Assembly: GCF_002865645.1 (NCBI RefSeq)
Contig: NW_020194512.1
Location: 1,699,832-1,763,831 of the forward strand
Source: Hyaloscypha bicolor E
Taxonomy: Eukaryota; Ascomycota; Leotiomycetes; Helotiales; Hyaloscyphaceae
Length of the DNA stretch: 64,000 bases
Direction: 5' to 3'
The notes beneath the pieces are model-generated. The model ran no database searches. It was not told where the DNA came from and saw only the letters and a program-made list of their open reading frames with translations. Position numbers and translations under genes: made by a program. This document shows positions 51,270-64,000 of the stretch, piece after piece (positions within the stretch are counted from its first letter, which is position 1; every line of letters starts with the position of its first letter).

Positions 51270-53550
51270 TATTTAGTTAGATAAAAGGTTCTATTTTATT
51301 AGAGTTCTATTCGTGAAATTTATATAATTTAAATACTAAGTTCTTAAAGTTTAATATAAAGTACTATTTATTATTTATATCCTATTTCTTTTATTTAATC
51401 TTATAATAAAGCTTATTATAAAGTACCTTAGAAGAGAGAATCTTTTCGACTTCCTATTTGAGTTTACTATTAACTTTAGTAAAATCAGGTTCTTTATTAA
51501 TCTAGCCAGGTAATAAGTTAATAGAATTCTTATAAAGTTTATTTATATAGAAAATTAGCCAAATCCTATATAATAGAAAAAGGTCTAATTAATATAAATA
51601 GCCGATTATCTTATTAATTTTAAATAGTCTAGTAAGAAAGTAATCTAATCTATTAAATAAATAGTTTATTTTTTATATCTTTTTAATTATATAGATTATA
51701 TTTCCTAAACTAAAGTCTGGTTCTTGCCATTTCTTATTAGCTTACTTGGCTTAATACTTCTAAGCTACTACTATATATTCTCGGGTATAATTAATAGTAG
51801 TATTAATTCTTTTAGTCTACTATTATACTTTTTCCTAATTGAGTTTCTCTCTTAGTATTTTGAATTCTATTATTAGTAGTATTTAGTTAAAGTTTAGCCT
51901 GGGTTTATATTTATAGTTAATTATTAAGGGAAATAAGCCAGTTAATTTATATAGGTAAATAGTACTTATAGTATTAAGTACCGGAAATAAATTTGCCTAA
52001 TTATTCTAGAAGTAATTAATAAAAAAGCAAAGTCAGGTATTAATAACCTGGTTAATAATTTCTATTTATTTATTAGTTTGAGTATATTCTATAATTAAGA
52101 GCTTTAGCTTAGTTCTTATTAATCTTAATAGTTTATTTATAAAGTCTAAAATGAATTAGAGTTCTTAGTTACTTATAATAATAAAAGAAAATTCTCGGAA
52201 TTACTAGATATAGTAATAGAATAGGCTAGTAATAGTTCTGGCTATAATATTCTTAGTTATTAATAGGCTTATATATTATTTAGATAATTAATTAACTATA
52301 ATAAATATATTATTATATCTTTTACTTATAAAACCAGGAATATAGAAGTTTATAGACAAATTATTTCATATTTTTAGGGAAACCGGTAATAAGTATAATA
52401 GGCCTGGCGTTTTATTTCTTGGCTTATAAAACCTTTAATATTCGTAGTAGTTTATTATAAAGTAGTTAATATCTATAAAGAAAGTAGGCTACTAGTAAAG
52501 TTTCTAAACTAGAATTTTTATCTTATTTTAATCGGAATATATAATAGTTATTATATTATGAATTTATTATAGGAGTCTAGTTTATAGATTATTATATTTG
52601 TCTAGTATAATAAGTCTTTTATTATAAAGTATATAGCTATTTAATATTTCCTATAGATTCGTATTTTCCCGGGCTTTCCTATATTTATTTTCTAGAACTA
52701 AGTCTGTCTAATTAGCTTATAGAACTTTAACTATAATAAATAGCTCGTTTATTTCTTTTATCTTAGTAAAAATATAAGCTATATTTATTATTTTAGTAAA
52801 AGCGAGAATTAGATCTAATAAGATAACTTATCTAGTTTTTTTGGCTTTTTTAGCTTACTTCTAAGTTAGTATAAGCTTATTCTTTTAGAATAAGATATTA
52901 GTAATAATATTATTTTTACCTGGCTAATAAGTAATCTAGTAATAGAATTATAATAAGAAACTTATCTATTAGATTTATTATTTATTTAAAAGCCTCTTAG
53001 TACTAAAATACTCGAGAGCTTTATAGTTAGTAATAATTAGAAAATTAGGTAAGCTAATTAGTTCTATTTACTATTTCCGGAGTTCTTAAATAATAATAAG
53101 AAGTTTCTTATTATAAAATTTATAATAGCTTTTAATTTCTTAAAGAGCTTTGAAATAAAATAAGACCAGATATTATTATTTATTTTCTGGGCTTTTTTAA
53201 GAAAGTATACCCGTAATAGCTAGATCTAAATAATTGGTTTTTAGGCGGGTTTTCCTATTATATTTGAAATAAAGAAGTATAGAAGTAAATAAAAGCAAAT
53301 CTTTAAGCTAATTAAAGATATCTAGCTAGGTTTTATTAAGTATAAACTTTAGTAAAGTATTCTTTTTAGTTAAATAATTTAGGAGGAAAGAGATATATTT
53401 ATAGGCTTAGATAAATCTATAATAGAAGTTATAGAAGCCTAAAAATAATTATATTTCTCTTTTTATTATAAGTTAGTACTAGTTTCGGATAATAGAGGTT
53501 TTAGTAAGATCTATTTATATACCTTAATCTAAGATAATAAATTCTAAAAA
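51270..53550 (-). mobile_element. GypE fragment: RNase H, integrase and chromodomain of a Gypsy element
   Basis: Minus strand. From the high side: end of RT/RNase H ~52850-53540, integrase ~51950-52700 (the core QTNRQIEIINQ-like block near 52060), integrase C-terminus ~51550-51800 (a GPFK-like DYFLTRLFKI and YRIWLIFYINKLY), chromodomain ~51290-51480 (VEKILSSKV...YYKIK). The integrase-chromodomain layout matches common fungal chromoviruses but differs in sequence from GypA. Truncated at 53550 by the GypA copy 3 LTR; no LTRs of its own identified. In-frame stops throughout. Confidence 0.82.
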
Positions 53551-56500
53551 TATAAGATATTTATTAGTAAATAATAAAATAATAGAATAAATTAGTATAT
53601 TATAAAACTATAATATTAAATTTAGTATAGAACTAATCTCTATTTCTCCTATAAGGTTTAGGAAAGCCCTTTCTAAATAAGAGGCCCTAATAATATATAT
53701 ATAATTAATAATTTATAAGCCTAATACTTATAATATAAATAGTAGTTAGTTATAAAATTAAAGAACTACTAATTTCCCTAATTAATACTTATAATATCTG
53801 AGGTTTATTATATATCTTTAAGTTATATATAATCCTATATATATTATAATTATATTCTTTTCCTAGAATCTTATTCCCAAGATCTATTAATTTATTCTAG
53901 TAAATATTTAATTAATTAATTATTTAATTAAAGTAAACTTCTAGTATCTTAGGAAATAGTTTTACTAATATAATCTAAATAATAGATATAAAAATTGTCT
54001 AATTAGATTAGAACTAAATAAGCGAGAAGAAAAAGTAATTATATTCCAGATATAGGAGCTAGCTAGTAATTATAATTTTATTTAGAATCTGAGTATTCTA
54101 ATTAGCTTAATCCAAAATACTAAGATACTATTCTATAAAATTAATACTACTTATTAGATCTTGTATTAGAATAATCTAAATAGCTATATAGAAAGAATTT
54201 AATAAATATTTATATAAGAAACTTATATAAATATTTCTGAGATTCTAGAAATTATTTATAAATTCCTGGAAATATATATTAATTAGTTATACTAATTTCT
54301 AATTAGAACTAGTATAAAAACTAGTAATTAATTCAGGTAGTTCTTTATTTCTATAAAAAGACCTCTTTATATTACTATATACTCTTTTTCTTTCTAATAA
54401 TTATATATATAATAACTTTTTCTATTATTACTTTCTAGCCTTTTCTTTTATTTTTCTTTAAGTCTTCTTTAATTATTTTTAATTAATTCTATAATATCTT
54501 TTTCTAGCTTTATTATTCGTCTATATAATAATAAGTATAAAGGTAATCTTATAGCTTCTTTTCCTATTACTAGTAAATACTTGAAATATTTTAAGTATTT
54601 ACTTATTAATTTCTTTACTTTATATATTATAATATCTAGTAAAAAGAATTATAATTATTATAATAAGAGTTTTAAATCTTATATATTAGTAAGTTCTTTA
54701 GCTTTAATATTTATTAAAGCTAATATAATTTCAGATTCCTTATTACTTATTAGAGGCTTACTAGTTTTAGGAAAATACTATTATAATCTTTAAGAAATTT
54801 CTTAAAGTATATTCTAAATAGTATTATACTAATAAGAATAATACTATTAATTAGGTTTTTAAAGACTAGAAAAATACTAATAAGCTTTGGAATTCTTTTT
54901 CTCGTCTTAATAAGGTAAATAATAATATTATTTAAATTAGTATTCTAAAAATAAGTTTTTCTAATATATTTAGATATTTACTAATTTCTTAAAGAAATAT
55001 TATAATATTTATTTTTAAGATATTAATCTTATTACTAAGCTTATTACCGAGATTACTAAATAGTTTATTACTAGTATTTCAAATACTAATAATATAATAC
55101 TTATAGTTATTTAGAACCTAACTTTAGAAATTCGAGCTTTTTATAAGATATATATAGCTATTATAAGTTTCTTACTTACTATTTTTAATATCCTTAATAC
55201 TAATATTATTATAATATAATTATATCTTATTAAGAGATAAGCAGATTCTGGAAAGTATTAGCTAATTCTTTACTAAGTTTTAAATAAGGCTAATATTTAG
55301 TATTTTTATTTTAGGAATTAGAAATTTATAGAAATTAGAGTTTATTTATTTAAGATATTTATAGCTAATTTACTTATAATAAATCTTTCTTAATTCTAAA
55401 TCTTTTTCTAATAATTTAAATATAATTCTTATAAGCCTTAATAAAACTCTAAAAAAAATTTATAAATAAAAAACTCTAGAAAAAAAGTATTTCTATTACT
55501 ATTTCAGATCTTTTTTTAGCTATCTAGGTTTTTTCTTTCTTTTAAATAGCCTTTTTCTTAGTAGTCTAGAATTCTTTTTAATTTTAAAAAACTATTAAAA
55601 AATAGTTTCGGATTTTAAACTATAGTTTTAGTTATATAATTTTAGAAGTTTCTTAAAAATTTTAAGATTAGGAAAAGTAGGTAATTAGATATTATAATCT
55701 TTAGGCTAGGCTTTTTATTTAATTAAATACTATTATTTCTTATTTCTATTATCTTATTAGTAATTAATAATAGCTTCTATTTCTTATTTTTATTCTTTAT
55801 TATTATTTACTAATTCCGGAAGTTCTCTAAAGAAATATAAATATAGCTTCTAATTCTTTTTTATTATATATTTTTTAAAAAAAGAAATATAGAAAATTAG
55901 ATATAAATAATTATATATACTTAGTAGTTCTAACTTATATATTAAATTACTAATATATTTAAGAATTCTAAATAAACTTATAAATTTTGGCTTAAGTTTT
56001 ATTATTTTAAATTTAATATTCTTTATTAATAATATTATTTAAACTCTTTTAAAATAGTATTTAGCTAACTAGTACCTATTATAATAGGTTTCTCGGTTAT
56101 TTTATATATAATATTATAAATTCTTAAGCTTTCTCTACTTTATTTTAAGAATTTCTAGCTTCTTATATATAGCTAGTATTTCTCTTATAATTCTATTTTT
56201 AGAATTTTATAAAAATTAAAAGTAATATTTATAATATTTATAATATATATAAAAAGATATATCTTATAAAATCTAATATTTTAAATTATTATATATAAAT
56301 TCTATAAAAAAATAACTTTTTAAATTAATTTTTTTTTTTAGATATTATAATAATATCTTAAATAGTATTTTAGGGCCTGGTTTTACTTTTCTATCTAATT
56401 ATTTATCTAAAAATAATAAACTATACTTAAATACTATTTATATATTAAATAGAAATAGAAAGTAAACTAGAACTAGCTAGTAAATACTATTTCTTAATTA

Positions 56501-56888
56501 GAAATAATTTTATTAAAAGAGCTAAAAATTAAGAAAACATATTTTTATATAATCTTAATAAGCTCTAGAGAATTAATAGTTTTATAATATATAATATATC
56601 TTACTATTTTAAAGTACTAGTTAATAATTATAAGAATTATATTAAAATTAGAACTTTTTACTAGGTTCTTATATAATAATAGACCTATAATAAAATCTAT
56701 AGAAATCTTATTCCAGGATTTCTTAGGCTATAATAAATTACTAAATAAACTATATAATAAATACTTCTTTATCTTAACTCTCTAGTAAATATTATATTCT
56801 TAATAATAATTATAAATATTTCCTTTTATATTCTCCTAATACTAAGATCTTCTAAAAAGTTCGAGAGTTTTCTTTATTTTATAGTATT
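53551..56888 (-). mobile_element. GypA copy 3, truncated (3' LTR, tail, chromodomain, part of integrase)
   Basis: 3' LTR 53551-53848 (298 bp). The tail 53849-~55250 is collinear with 8091-8868 joined to 22501-23180 of GypA copy 1, which proves the Cop1 insertion site. Chromodomain/integrase ~55250-56888. It ends at the GypD copy 2 LTR. Its upstream half (RNase H, RT, gag, 5' LTR) is not present to the right of GypD copy 2. Less mutated than copy 1. A 70-codon open frame at 54581-54793 lies in the tail and is not a gene. Confidence 0.85.
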
Positions 56889-56995
56889 TATTACGGGTAT
56901 AGTATTTAGGGCTTAGAAAGTAAGATAAAAAGTTCCTTATAAAGATAATTCAAAGCTAAGGAAGAGAAAACTAGAATATAGGAGGCTATAAGGAA
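56889..56995 (-). repeat. GypD copy 2 3' LTR
   Basis: ~107 bp, matching 63269-63375 and, more distantly, 5122-5230. Preceded by gtatt (56884-56888). Confidence 0.8.
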
Positions 56996-59900
56996 GTATA
57001 TATACCCTATAGTATACTAGTTCCGAAGGGGCTAGCCTTCTAAATATCTCTAGTATATTCCAAGTATATTTCTCTAGTAAAGCGGCTATATTATATATAC
57101 TTAGGAAATATCTAGTATCTAGTAAGGTATTTCAGATACCGGATATCTGGGAATTATAATATTACTTTTCTCTTTATAATAAGCTTATCTCCGAGCTTTA
57201 TATAAGCTATTAATCTATCTAATTTTATATTATACTTTTTCCTAAAATGAAACTAATATCTCGGATATAGATATTATATATAAAAGGCCGGTATCTTTAC
57301 TATATAATCTAGGAGGATTTATTATTATTTCCGTATAATTCTAGATAAGTATTATTTTTTATATAGTCTAGCTAGTATTATAGGTTTTATAGAGGTTCTA
57401 GTATATTAATATTATTATTATAGAAACTTTATAAAACTAGAAGGCTATTACTTAATACTAAAGCTAGATATTATACTAGATCTTTATTCTAATTAACTTA
57501 CTAAATTCTATACTTTAGCCTATTTCTTACTAGCTTAATTATAATAACCTATTTAATACTATACTTTTATTTATTATTCTCTAGTATTAATAGAGGCAGT
57601 TCCGGGTTTGCTTAATCTAGTAAAGGATTCTAGGGGCCTTTTTATAGTTTCTTTATATGAAAAACTGGATATATCTTTATGATTTCTAGTAGTTTTAGGA
57701 GAAATAAGTAGTTATACTATTCTAGAATCTCAAATGAGCCCTCTATTTAGTTCCCTAGCTTCTGGCTCAAATAATCGGATTTCTAGTACTTTATAGTAAC
57801 CTATACTTTATCTCTTACTTTGAAATTAATTAGATAGTAGTATTTATTAGCTTATATTATATATTATTCCTATATTTGCTTTATATAACCTTGGGCAAGT
57901 TACTATAATTTATATAATTAATTTACTAATATTTTAGCTTTATTTCTATTTAGCTTCTTTTTAGGTAAGTTAGCTTTAATAGGAGAGTTCTAGTTCAGAG
58001 AAGTATAAGGCTTATAGCCCTTTTTAGTTATAAATAGGAACTAGCTAATAATTTTATATTAAAGAAAGGCTTATTAATAATTAATTATAGTAATTCATTT
58101 GTCCTAATTATTCTAGTAGTAGTTAATATACGAGTATAATCTCTAATTAAAGTACTAATTAATAATCTCCGTTTATTTGTCCGTTTAAAGGTAATTAGCT
58201 ATAGAGAGCTTAAGCTTTATACTAATTCTCGTATAGAATTTGCTCTAAAAATCGAATATAAATTAGGGTCCCTAATCTAATATAATTATTTCTGGAATAC
58301 TTATTTAGTATATTATATAAAGTAAAAATAGAGGTACTAGCTATTTGGCTATAATTATATCTTATATAAGAATTATAATTAGGTACTTAAATAAGTAATT
58401 TATAAATATAGTAACTATATTATGGCCTGATTTGTTTTCTGGATAGCTCTTAAAGTCTATAGTAATATATTACTAGAGATAATTAGAAACTAGAAGAAAA
58501 TAAAGTAAATTAGGCTTCTTATCTCTAGATATATATAATCTCTTATAAGTATAGTAATTACTATAATATTAATTAATATCCTTGCCTATAAATAGCTAGT
58601 AATATTACTTTTTTAATAGCTAATAGAACTTTATATATCTAGGATATTTAGAAAGGAATTTATTATATATTTTACGAATTAGGGTAGTCTATAAAAATAG
58701 TCCGGAAATCATTTTGTTCTCTGTAATATAAAGTTTTCTATAGTATAAAAGAAGGCTATTTTATAATATCTAAATATTACTTTTAGCTTAGGCTATTATA
58801 TATAGCTTCTCTAGATCTAGTAATATATAATTATTCTATAGGATCTTATCTATAAGTTATAAACTACTATACTTAACGGAAGTCTCTAATAGTACTTTTA
58901 TAAGGGCTATTATAATAGAGTTTACTAGTAAAGCTTCTAAAAGAATACCTTTTTTTAGAGAAATTATGCCTCTAATAGAAATATTCTTTTCTAGAAAATC
59001 TTTAGTATATATTTGGTTCTTAGGACCGAATTCCGGATTAAGTAAGCTAATCTTATAAAATATTACCATAAGCTATAAGTTATAGATAATCTCTAGATTA
59101 ATCTTATTTTTAGGAAAAAGTACTTGAGTTTATAACTTCTCCTTAATCTGGCCCTAAGTATCTACTTTATTTTATTTTTATAATAAAGTATCTATTTACT
59201 TATTTGATTTTCTAGAATAATATATAAGCTTAAAATAATAATAGAATAAGAGCTTAGCTTATCTAGCTTATTAAGAAGAGAGCTTCTTAGTAATTATAAA
59301 GTACTTTAAGGTATAGTAATTAGAATAGACTTTAAAAGAAGTATCCTAAAGGCCCTCTAGCTTAGCTTTCTATTTCTTTAATACTCAAATTATAGCAAGT
59401 ATTTCCTTATTATATATATTATAATTAAGCTTTATTAGAAATATAGTTTTAGAAAAATAAGCTATAGGATACTAAAGGCCTATTTCTAAGTCTTATTAAA
59501 AGAATAGGCTAGTAACTACTTCTTTAAATATATCTATTTCTATTATTATAAATAGATCTAAATTATAATATTATAAAACTAAAATAAAAATTATAGCTTT
59601 CTTTAGATAAGTAAAAGCCTTTTAATATTATTTGGACTACTTAAAAAAAATACCCTTTTTTATAAATAAGATAAGAGGTCTAGTAATTTGTTTATATTCT
59701 CTAATAAAATATCTATAAAAGTTATAGAAACCGAGAAAAAACTATATACTCTTAATTATCTTTAGGGATTACTAGTTATATATTACTTTGACTTTATTAG
59801 AATCTATTTTAATACTAGATATAGAGATAATAAAGTTCAAGTACTTTATATATATAACTTTAAATTCCGATTTCTTAATATTTATTTAGAGGCTAGTAAG

Positions 59901-62900
59901 ATATAAGTAATTTAGTACTTTTTATATATACTATTTATACTTTACTAGATTCTCTAAGTAAATAAGAATATTATTAAAGTATATTATATAAAAATTATCT
60001 AGATATTTAAAAAGTATATTATTTATATAGTATTAATATATAGCCGGGCTATTTATAAGGCCTTTCTAGAAAATATTATATTTATATACTTTATAATAAA
60101 TACGGAATATTATTAGCTCCTAAGAGTTTAGATCTATAGCTATATAATAAAAAGCTTAATAGATATCTAATTTGGTATAGATCTTAGCCTTAGATAATTA
60201 ATTTAAAGTCTTATTAATAAGAGAAAAGAAATATTAATTCTTTTGAGTAATATTATTTAAATAGTAGAAATTAATATAGAAATATAAACTTCTGTTTACT
60301 TTCTTTATAAAAAGAACTAATAAAGTAAAGGAAGCCTAACTAGCTTTAATAAAGCCCTTAGCCAGATTATTTTCTAAGAAATATTTGATTTCTAGAAGCT
60401 TTTAAGTAAACTATTACTAAAGGAATTAATATCTAATACTTTTAGTTTCTTTTAGGCCTTTAATCTAAATCTTATAATTATATAGTCTATAAAAAGAAAG
60501 AGTATTAGATTTCTTTTTAGAGAAAATAGAGGTATATTTCTTAAGTTCCGGGAATAATATTTTCTATAGCTACTAAAGCTTTATTTCTCCCGGTTATTAA
60601 TTTTCTGGGCCAGGAATAGCTTCTTTTTTCCGAGCTTTAAGCTCCTTATTAATCTTATAAATAGAGATTTAACTAATAATATTATTTTCTCTTTTAGCTA
60701 TATAGTTAAATATTATAGAAATAAGAATAGCTAGGTCTAATATTTACTTTTTATTAAGAACCTCTTTTTACTTCTTTAGCTTTTACTTGAGTATTATATC
60801 TTAATTAGGCTATAGAAGCTTCTTTTCTATAGTCTTATATAATTTCCTCTAATTAGTCCGAAAAAAGAAAGATTACTTTAGAATAGAAGGTTTCTAGAAA
60901 TAGCTTATAATAAAATCTTATTAATTAGTATTTTTTTAATATTTCTTATTAGGTTACTTCTCTAGCTATTACTATAAAATACTAATAATATAACCGAATT
61001 ATATAGATTTAGGCTTATTCTTTAGCTATATAAGCCTATATCTTCTATAGTTAATTAGAATATTAATATATATTACTTATTTCCTACTAAGAATAATATT
61101 ATAATCTTTAAGGTTTAGGATAATTATAGGTATATTAATACTTTATCTATTAATTAGAAGTAAGACTTCTATATATTTCTTAGTAAACTTAGCTAGCTTT
61201 TTATTAAAACTATATATGGTATAAGATAAGGGAAAGAGTTATAGTTCTATTCCTAAGAATTACTCTATAAGCTAAGTAAGCTTTATATTAATAAAAGTAT
61301 AACTATTAGCTCTGGTATTAATAAGGAAAGAAAACTTGATTTCTAATCTATTTATACTAATAATATAGGGTATTATAAGAGTATTTCCTCTTATTAGATA
61401 AGTTAAATTAATCTCTACTAAATCTATATTATAAGTCTCTAAAATAGAGACTTTCTTTAGGAATACTTATTTCCCGGTTTTATACCAGAATTAGAGTTTA
61501 AATTCTCTAAATATTTTATTAGAATAGTATATTTTAGTAAAATAGAAACTAAATCCGGCTCGATTCTAGAAAGAGCTATTTTGGTTTCCTTATTATATAG
61601 AACTAGATAATATCTAATATAATAGCCAAACTTATTATAATTATAGTACTTAATAATTAAGAGATCCTTAGTCTTTATAGGATATTACTTATACTTATAA
61701 GGAAGTATATACTTAATAAGAGTAATTAATATAGGCTTTTTAGGCTTCTTCTTAGAAGTATATTTTTTAGGAATATATAAGAATATAGTACCAGAAGTAA
61801 ACTTGGTTAGAATAGCTCTTGCTTTCTTATACTCTTTAGTTTTCTTATATATAGCCTTAATTTACTAATTATTATAGTATATATATACTAACTTCTAGAG
61901 CTTTAATAAAAGCTTCTTATTTAGTTTATACTTAATATCTTAAAGACTAATACTGCCTTCTATAAATAGTTATAAAAAGAGAATATAGAACTCCTAAAAT
62001 ACTTAACTAGAATATATTTAAAGCTTACTAAAGTTATAATAAGTATTCTATATCTTATTAGGGTTAGAGTATAGCTTCTTTAGGTAGAAATAAAGCTCTA
62101 AGAGCTAATAGTACTAATTCGAATTATCTTTATTTATATAAGGATTAGTTAAAGTAAGAATATTACTAATAAGTTTACTAGAAATATAAATAATCTTAAG
62201 ATTCTCTAAGAAATATAAATTAGTATTTCCTTATAGCTTATTCTTAACCTGAACTAGCTAGTTATTAAAGATAGTATAATCTTTAGTAAAGAGAATTAGA
62301 TCTGGAAGCTTAGTAACTCTAGTATCTCTAAAGGAAATATAAGATATAGGGGATTCTAGACGGGAATAAATAGAAGATAGTTTAGAATTCTTTTAAGAGA
62401 AGTTTAAAATAGCTAAAGTGGGCAAAGCAGAAGTAGTTAGAGCTACTATAAGCTAATTTACTATAGCTATATAGTACTTAATATTATTCTCGAGCTTAGT
62501 ATTATAGAGTTTAGTATTCTCGAAAATAGCTTTATTATAGCTATAGGTATTCTTATATAAAATAGCTCTTTAGTTATTCTTTTAATAACTCTTTATAATA
62601 ATATTAATATCTAAAAGTAAGATATTGGGTTCCTTGGCCTATTTATATAACTCTCCGGTAATAATATAATCTTTAGTTTTTAGAAGCTTTATAATAAAAA
62701 TAAAGGGTTCTATTTTTATAAGCTTGTTTATAAATTCTCTAGAAATACTAATAGGATATTTGGTTCGGAAAGAGCTACTAATAAGATGACCTAAACTAGT
62801 AAGAGCTTTACCAGAAGCCTTAGTAGAAGTTAATATAGTTCCTAGTTATATAATATTCTAGAAAATTAATTTATTATATTTTTCCTCTATTATATCCTCT

Positions 62901-63268
62901 CTAGTAGTCTTATTACTGGCATATATATAAGGCCTATAAGGTTATAGAATAGGGCTTGAGGGTAATAGTTAGGTTACTAGCCTATAGGTACCTATTACTT
63001 TAGGACTTGATTAAAGAGTAGCTTTTATTTAAGGTTCTTTGATTTTCGGGTTTTCGGAGAGATTTCTAATATACTACTAGTATATATTTATAAAAGTATA
63101 AATACCTAATTCCTCTAAGAATTCTAAAGCTTTTTGCTTTTATTATTCTAAAGTTTATTACTCGTATTTCTGAGGTTCCGTTATTTTAGTAGTACCTATA
63201 TTACTAATAGTTCTGAATTAGTTTATTTGAAATCCTTTATAGAATTAAAGGAAGTAAGCTTTAAATAC

Positions 63269-63375
63269 TATTACGGGTATAGTATTTAGGGCTTGGAAAG
63301 CAAGATAAAAGGTTTCTTATAAAGATAATTTAAAGCTAAGAAAGGGAAAACTAGAATATAGGAGGTTATAAGAGA
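63269..63375 (-). repeat. GypD copy 2 5' LTR
   Basis: ~107 bp partner of 56889-56995, followed by gtatt (63376-63380) and then an abrupt change to normal-GC sequence. Confidence 0.8.
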
Positions 63376-63380
63376 GTATT

Positions 63381-64000
63381 GTGGTACGGCAGGCCGTACT
63401 CGTTGAAAATCATATTGTTTTGGCGGTTTTGAGGTTTAGGTCATATGGCAAAGGCCGCGGCCCTTTGCACGTGACTTGCGGAAATCACATAAGAAAGCTG
63501 GTTTTTCTATAGACTTAGAGAATAATCCGAAAAGAATTCACAGCACAGACTTTTTTTCCCGGTTTTTTACTCCCCTTACTTTCACACCCACACTTCACCC
63601 ACCTTCAGAACTCACTCAATATACCTCAGCCCTTTGGCCCCAGGCTCTAGAACCTACTATAAGTAGAGCTAGAACAGGCTAAATTATCAAAGGCACCAAA
63701 ACCATAAGGAATAATTATAATGATAATTATAGCGAGCTCGATCCCGGGGCGAAATCGGGCAAGACCTCCGCCGAGTCAGTTCGGCGTGATCGACTTAATC
63801 CGACTCCTTTTCCCCGACGCTCAAGCAGACTTCTCTACCCTAAATATCGATTTAGCTTACGCTTAACTCGAGGGACCGATTTGGCTCGATCACCCCTCGA
63901 TCACCCATCGAGATCAAGGAGCGATCCCGGGAGACCTTCGAGAGGCTCGAGAACTTTCAGCTACCCTCCCCCCGACCTCGGGCCCCCTAGTCCCCCCCGG
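63381..64000. other. Non-RIP, GC-normal to GC-rich right flank, no gene recognised
   Basis: Begins with an imperfect palindrome GTACGGCAGGCCGTAC (63384-63399). 63540-63660 is C/T-rich and promoter- or UTR-like, with an open frame 63476-63682 that shows no domain. 63725-64000 is GC-rich with repeated CGATC/TCGAG words, including TCGATCACCC twice at ~63887-63906. It could be a gene promoter or the start of another repeat that escaped RIP. Confidence 0.55.

Larger units (their letters stand above)
4713..63375. other. RIP-mutated AT-rich block (transposon graveyard)
   Basis: Composition changes within ~30 bases at 4713 and again near 63376. Inside, TpA dominates, CpA and TpG are rare, and retroelement reading frames are broken every few codons by TAG/TAA where Gln or Trp codons are expected. 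Asp in polymerase motifs is often changed to Asn (YLDD to YLDN), as expected from G-to-A changes. Both strands are affected. This is the classic footprint of repeat-induced point mutation, known only from fungi, acting on duplicated DNA during the sexual cycle. Confidence 0.93.
56889..63375 (-). mobile_element. GypD copy 2, full-length RIP-inactivated Gypsy element
   Basis: Minus strand, 6.49 kb, with short LTRs of ~107 bp (56889-~56995 and 63269-63375) starting TATTACGGGTATAG. The pentamer gtatt lies on both sides (56884-56888, 63376-63380). From the high side: gag ~61900-63250, protease ~61200-61500, RT ~59850-60650 (SPAIYQYYIN and YFNNILIYLEN near 59950-60050, FIIS near 59850), RNase H ~59400-59600 (HPIAYFSKT-like, YNIYNKEILAI), integrase ~57700-59150, tail to 56996. 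Different lineage from GypA/GypE by sequence. Broken by stops. The 70-codon open frame at 58857-59069 is a stop-free stretch between RNase H and integrase, not a gene. Confidence 0.88.

Noticed and set aside
54581..54793. 70-codon plus-strand open frame
   Set aside because: Lies in the 3' tail of minus-strand GypA copy 3; the homologous tail in copy 1 is interrupted by Cop1; low-complexity Ile/Tyr/Asn composition.
53551..56888. Tandem GypA pair sharing one LTR
   Set aside because: The apparent leader on the low side of the LTR proved to be part of the 298-bp LTR itself once all four copies were compared.
58857..59069. 70-codon minus-strand open frame
   Set aside because: Stop-free stretch of the GypD copy 2 polyprotein, flanked by in-frame RIP stops.

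Overview
The window comes from a filamentous ascomycete (Pezizomycotina) nuclear genome. The evidence is a fungal Ras-GAP gene with short (55-67 nt) introns carrying CTAAC/CTGAC-like branch sites, chromodomain Gypsy and Copia retrotransposons, and about 58 kb of DNA in which C has been replaced by T on both strands at CpA-type sites (very TpA-rich, CpA/TpG-poor, CAG/CAA turned into TAG/TAA). That pattern is the signature of repeat-induced point mutation (RIP).

Layout. (1) 1-4712: normal-GC DNA with one real protein gene, a Sar1/Gap1/GapA-type Ras GTPase-activating protein on the plus strand (about 29-3195, up to 7 exons), then its 3' UTR and a gene-poor flank. (2) 4713-63375: an AT-rich block with no live gene, made almost entirely of RIP-killed LTR retrotransposons. 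I sort them into five families by shared sequence: GypA (~298-bp LTR, chromodomain), GypC (~287-bp LTR), GypD (~107-bp LTR), GypE (chromodomain) and Cop (Copia, ~286-345-bp LTR). (3) 63376-64000: normal or high-GC DNA with no recognisable gene.

The AT-rich block is a set of nested insertions that can be read out. The oldest unit, GypD copy 1 (5122-7814 and 38193-40013), was split by GypA copy 1 (7815-38192, TSD gaaat). GypA copy 1 was split in its 3' tail by Cop1 (8869-22495, TSD cttat) and in its RNase H region by a second, opposite-strand GypA copy 2 (from 25912). Cop1 was itself split by GypC (10550-17701, candidate TSD gtatt). GypC carries a 149-bp non-RIP insert that may be a SINE. A second Copia cluster with three LTRs (40014-48398), an unclassified remnant (48399-51260), a truncated GypE (51270-53550), a truncated GypA copy 3 (53551-56888) and a full-length but dead GypD copy 2 (56889-63375) follow.

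Assembly quality is imperfect. There is a 423-N gap (34393-34815). A ~2.1-kb direct duplication joined by a 26-A run (28711-32931) looks artefactual, and a 20-G run sits in noisy sequence beside the gap. I found no operon-like, CRISPR, toxin or other accessory system, and no rRNA or tRNA gene. The window is best read as one housekeeping signalling gene next to a RIP-silenced transposon graveyard, either an AT-isochore or pericentromeric heterochromatin.
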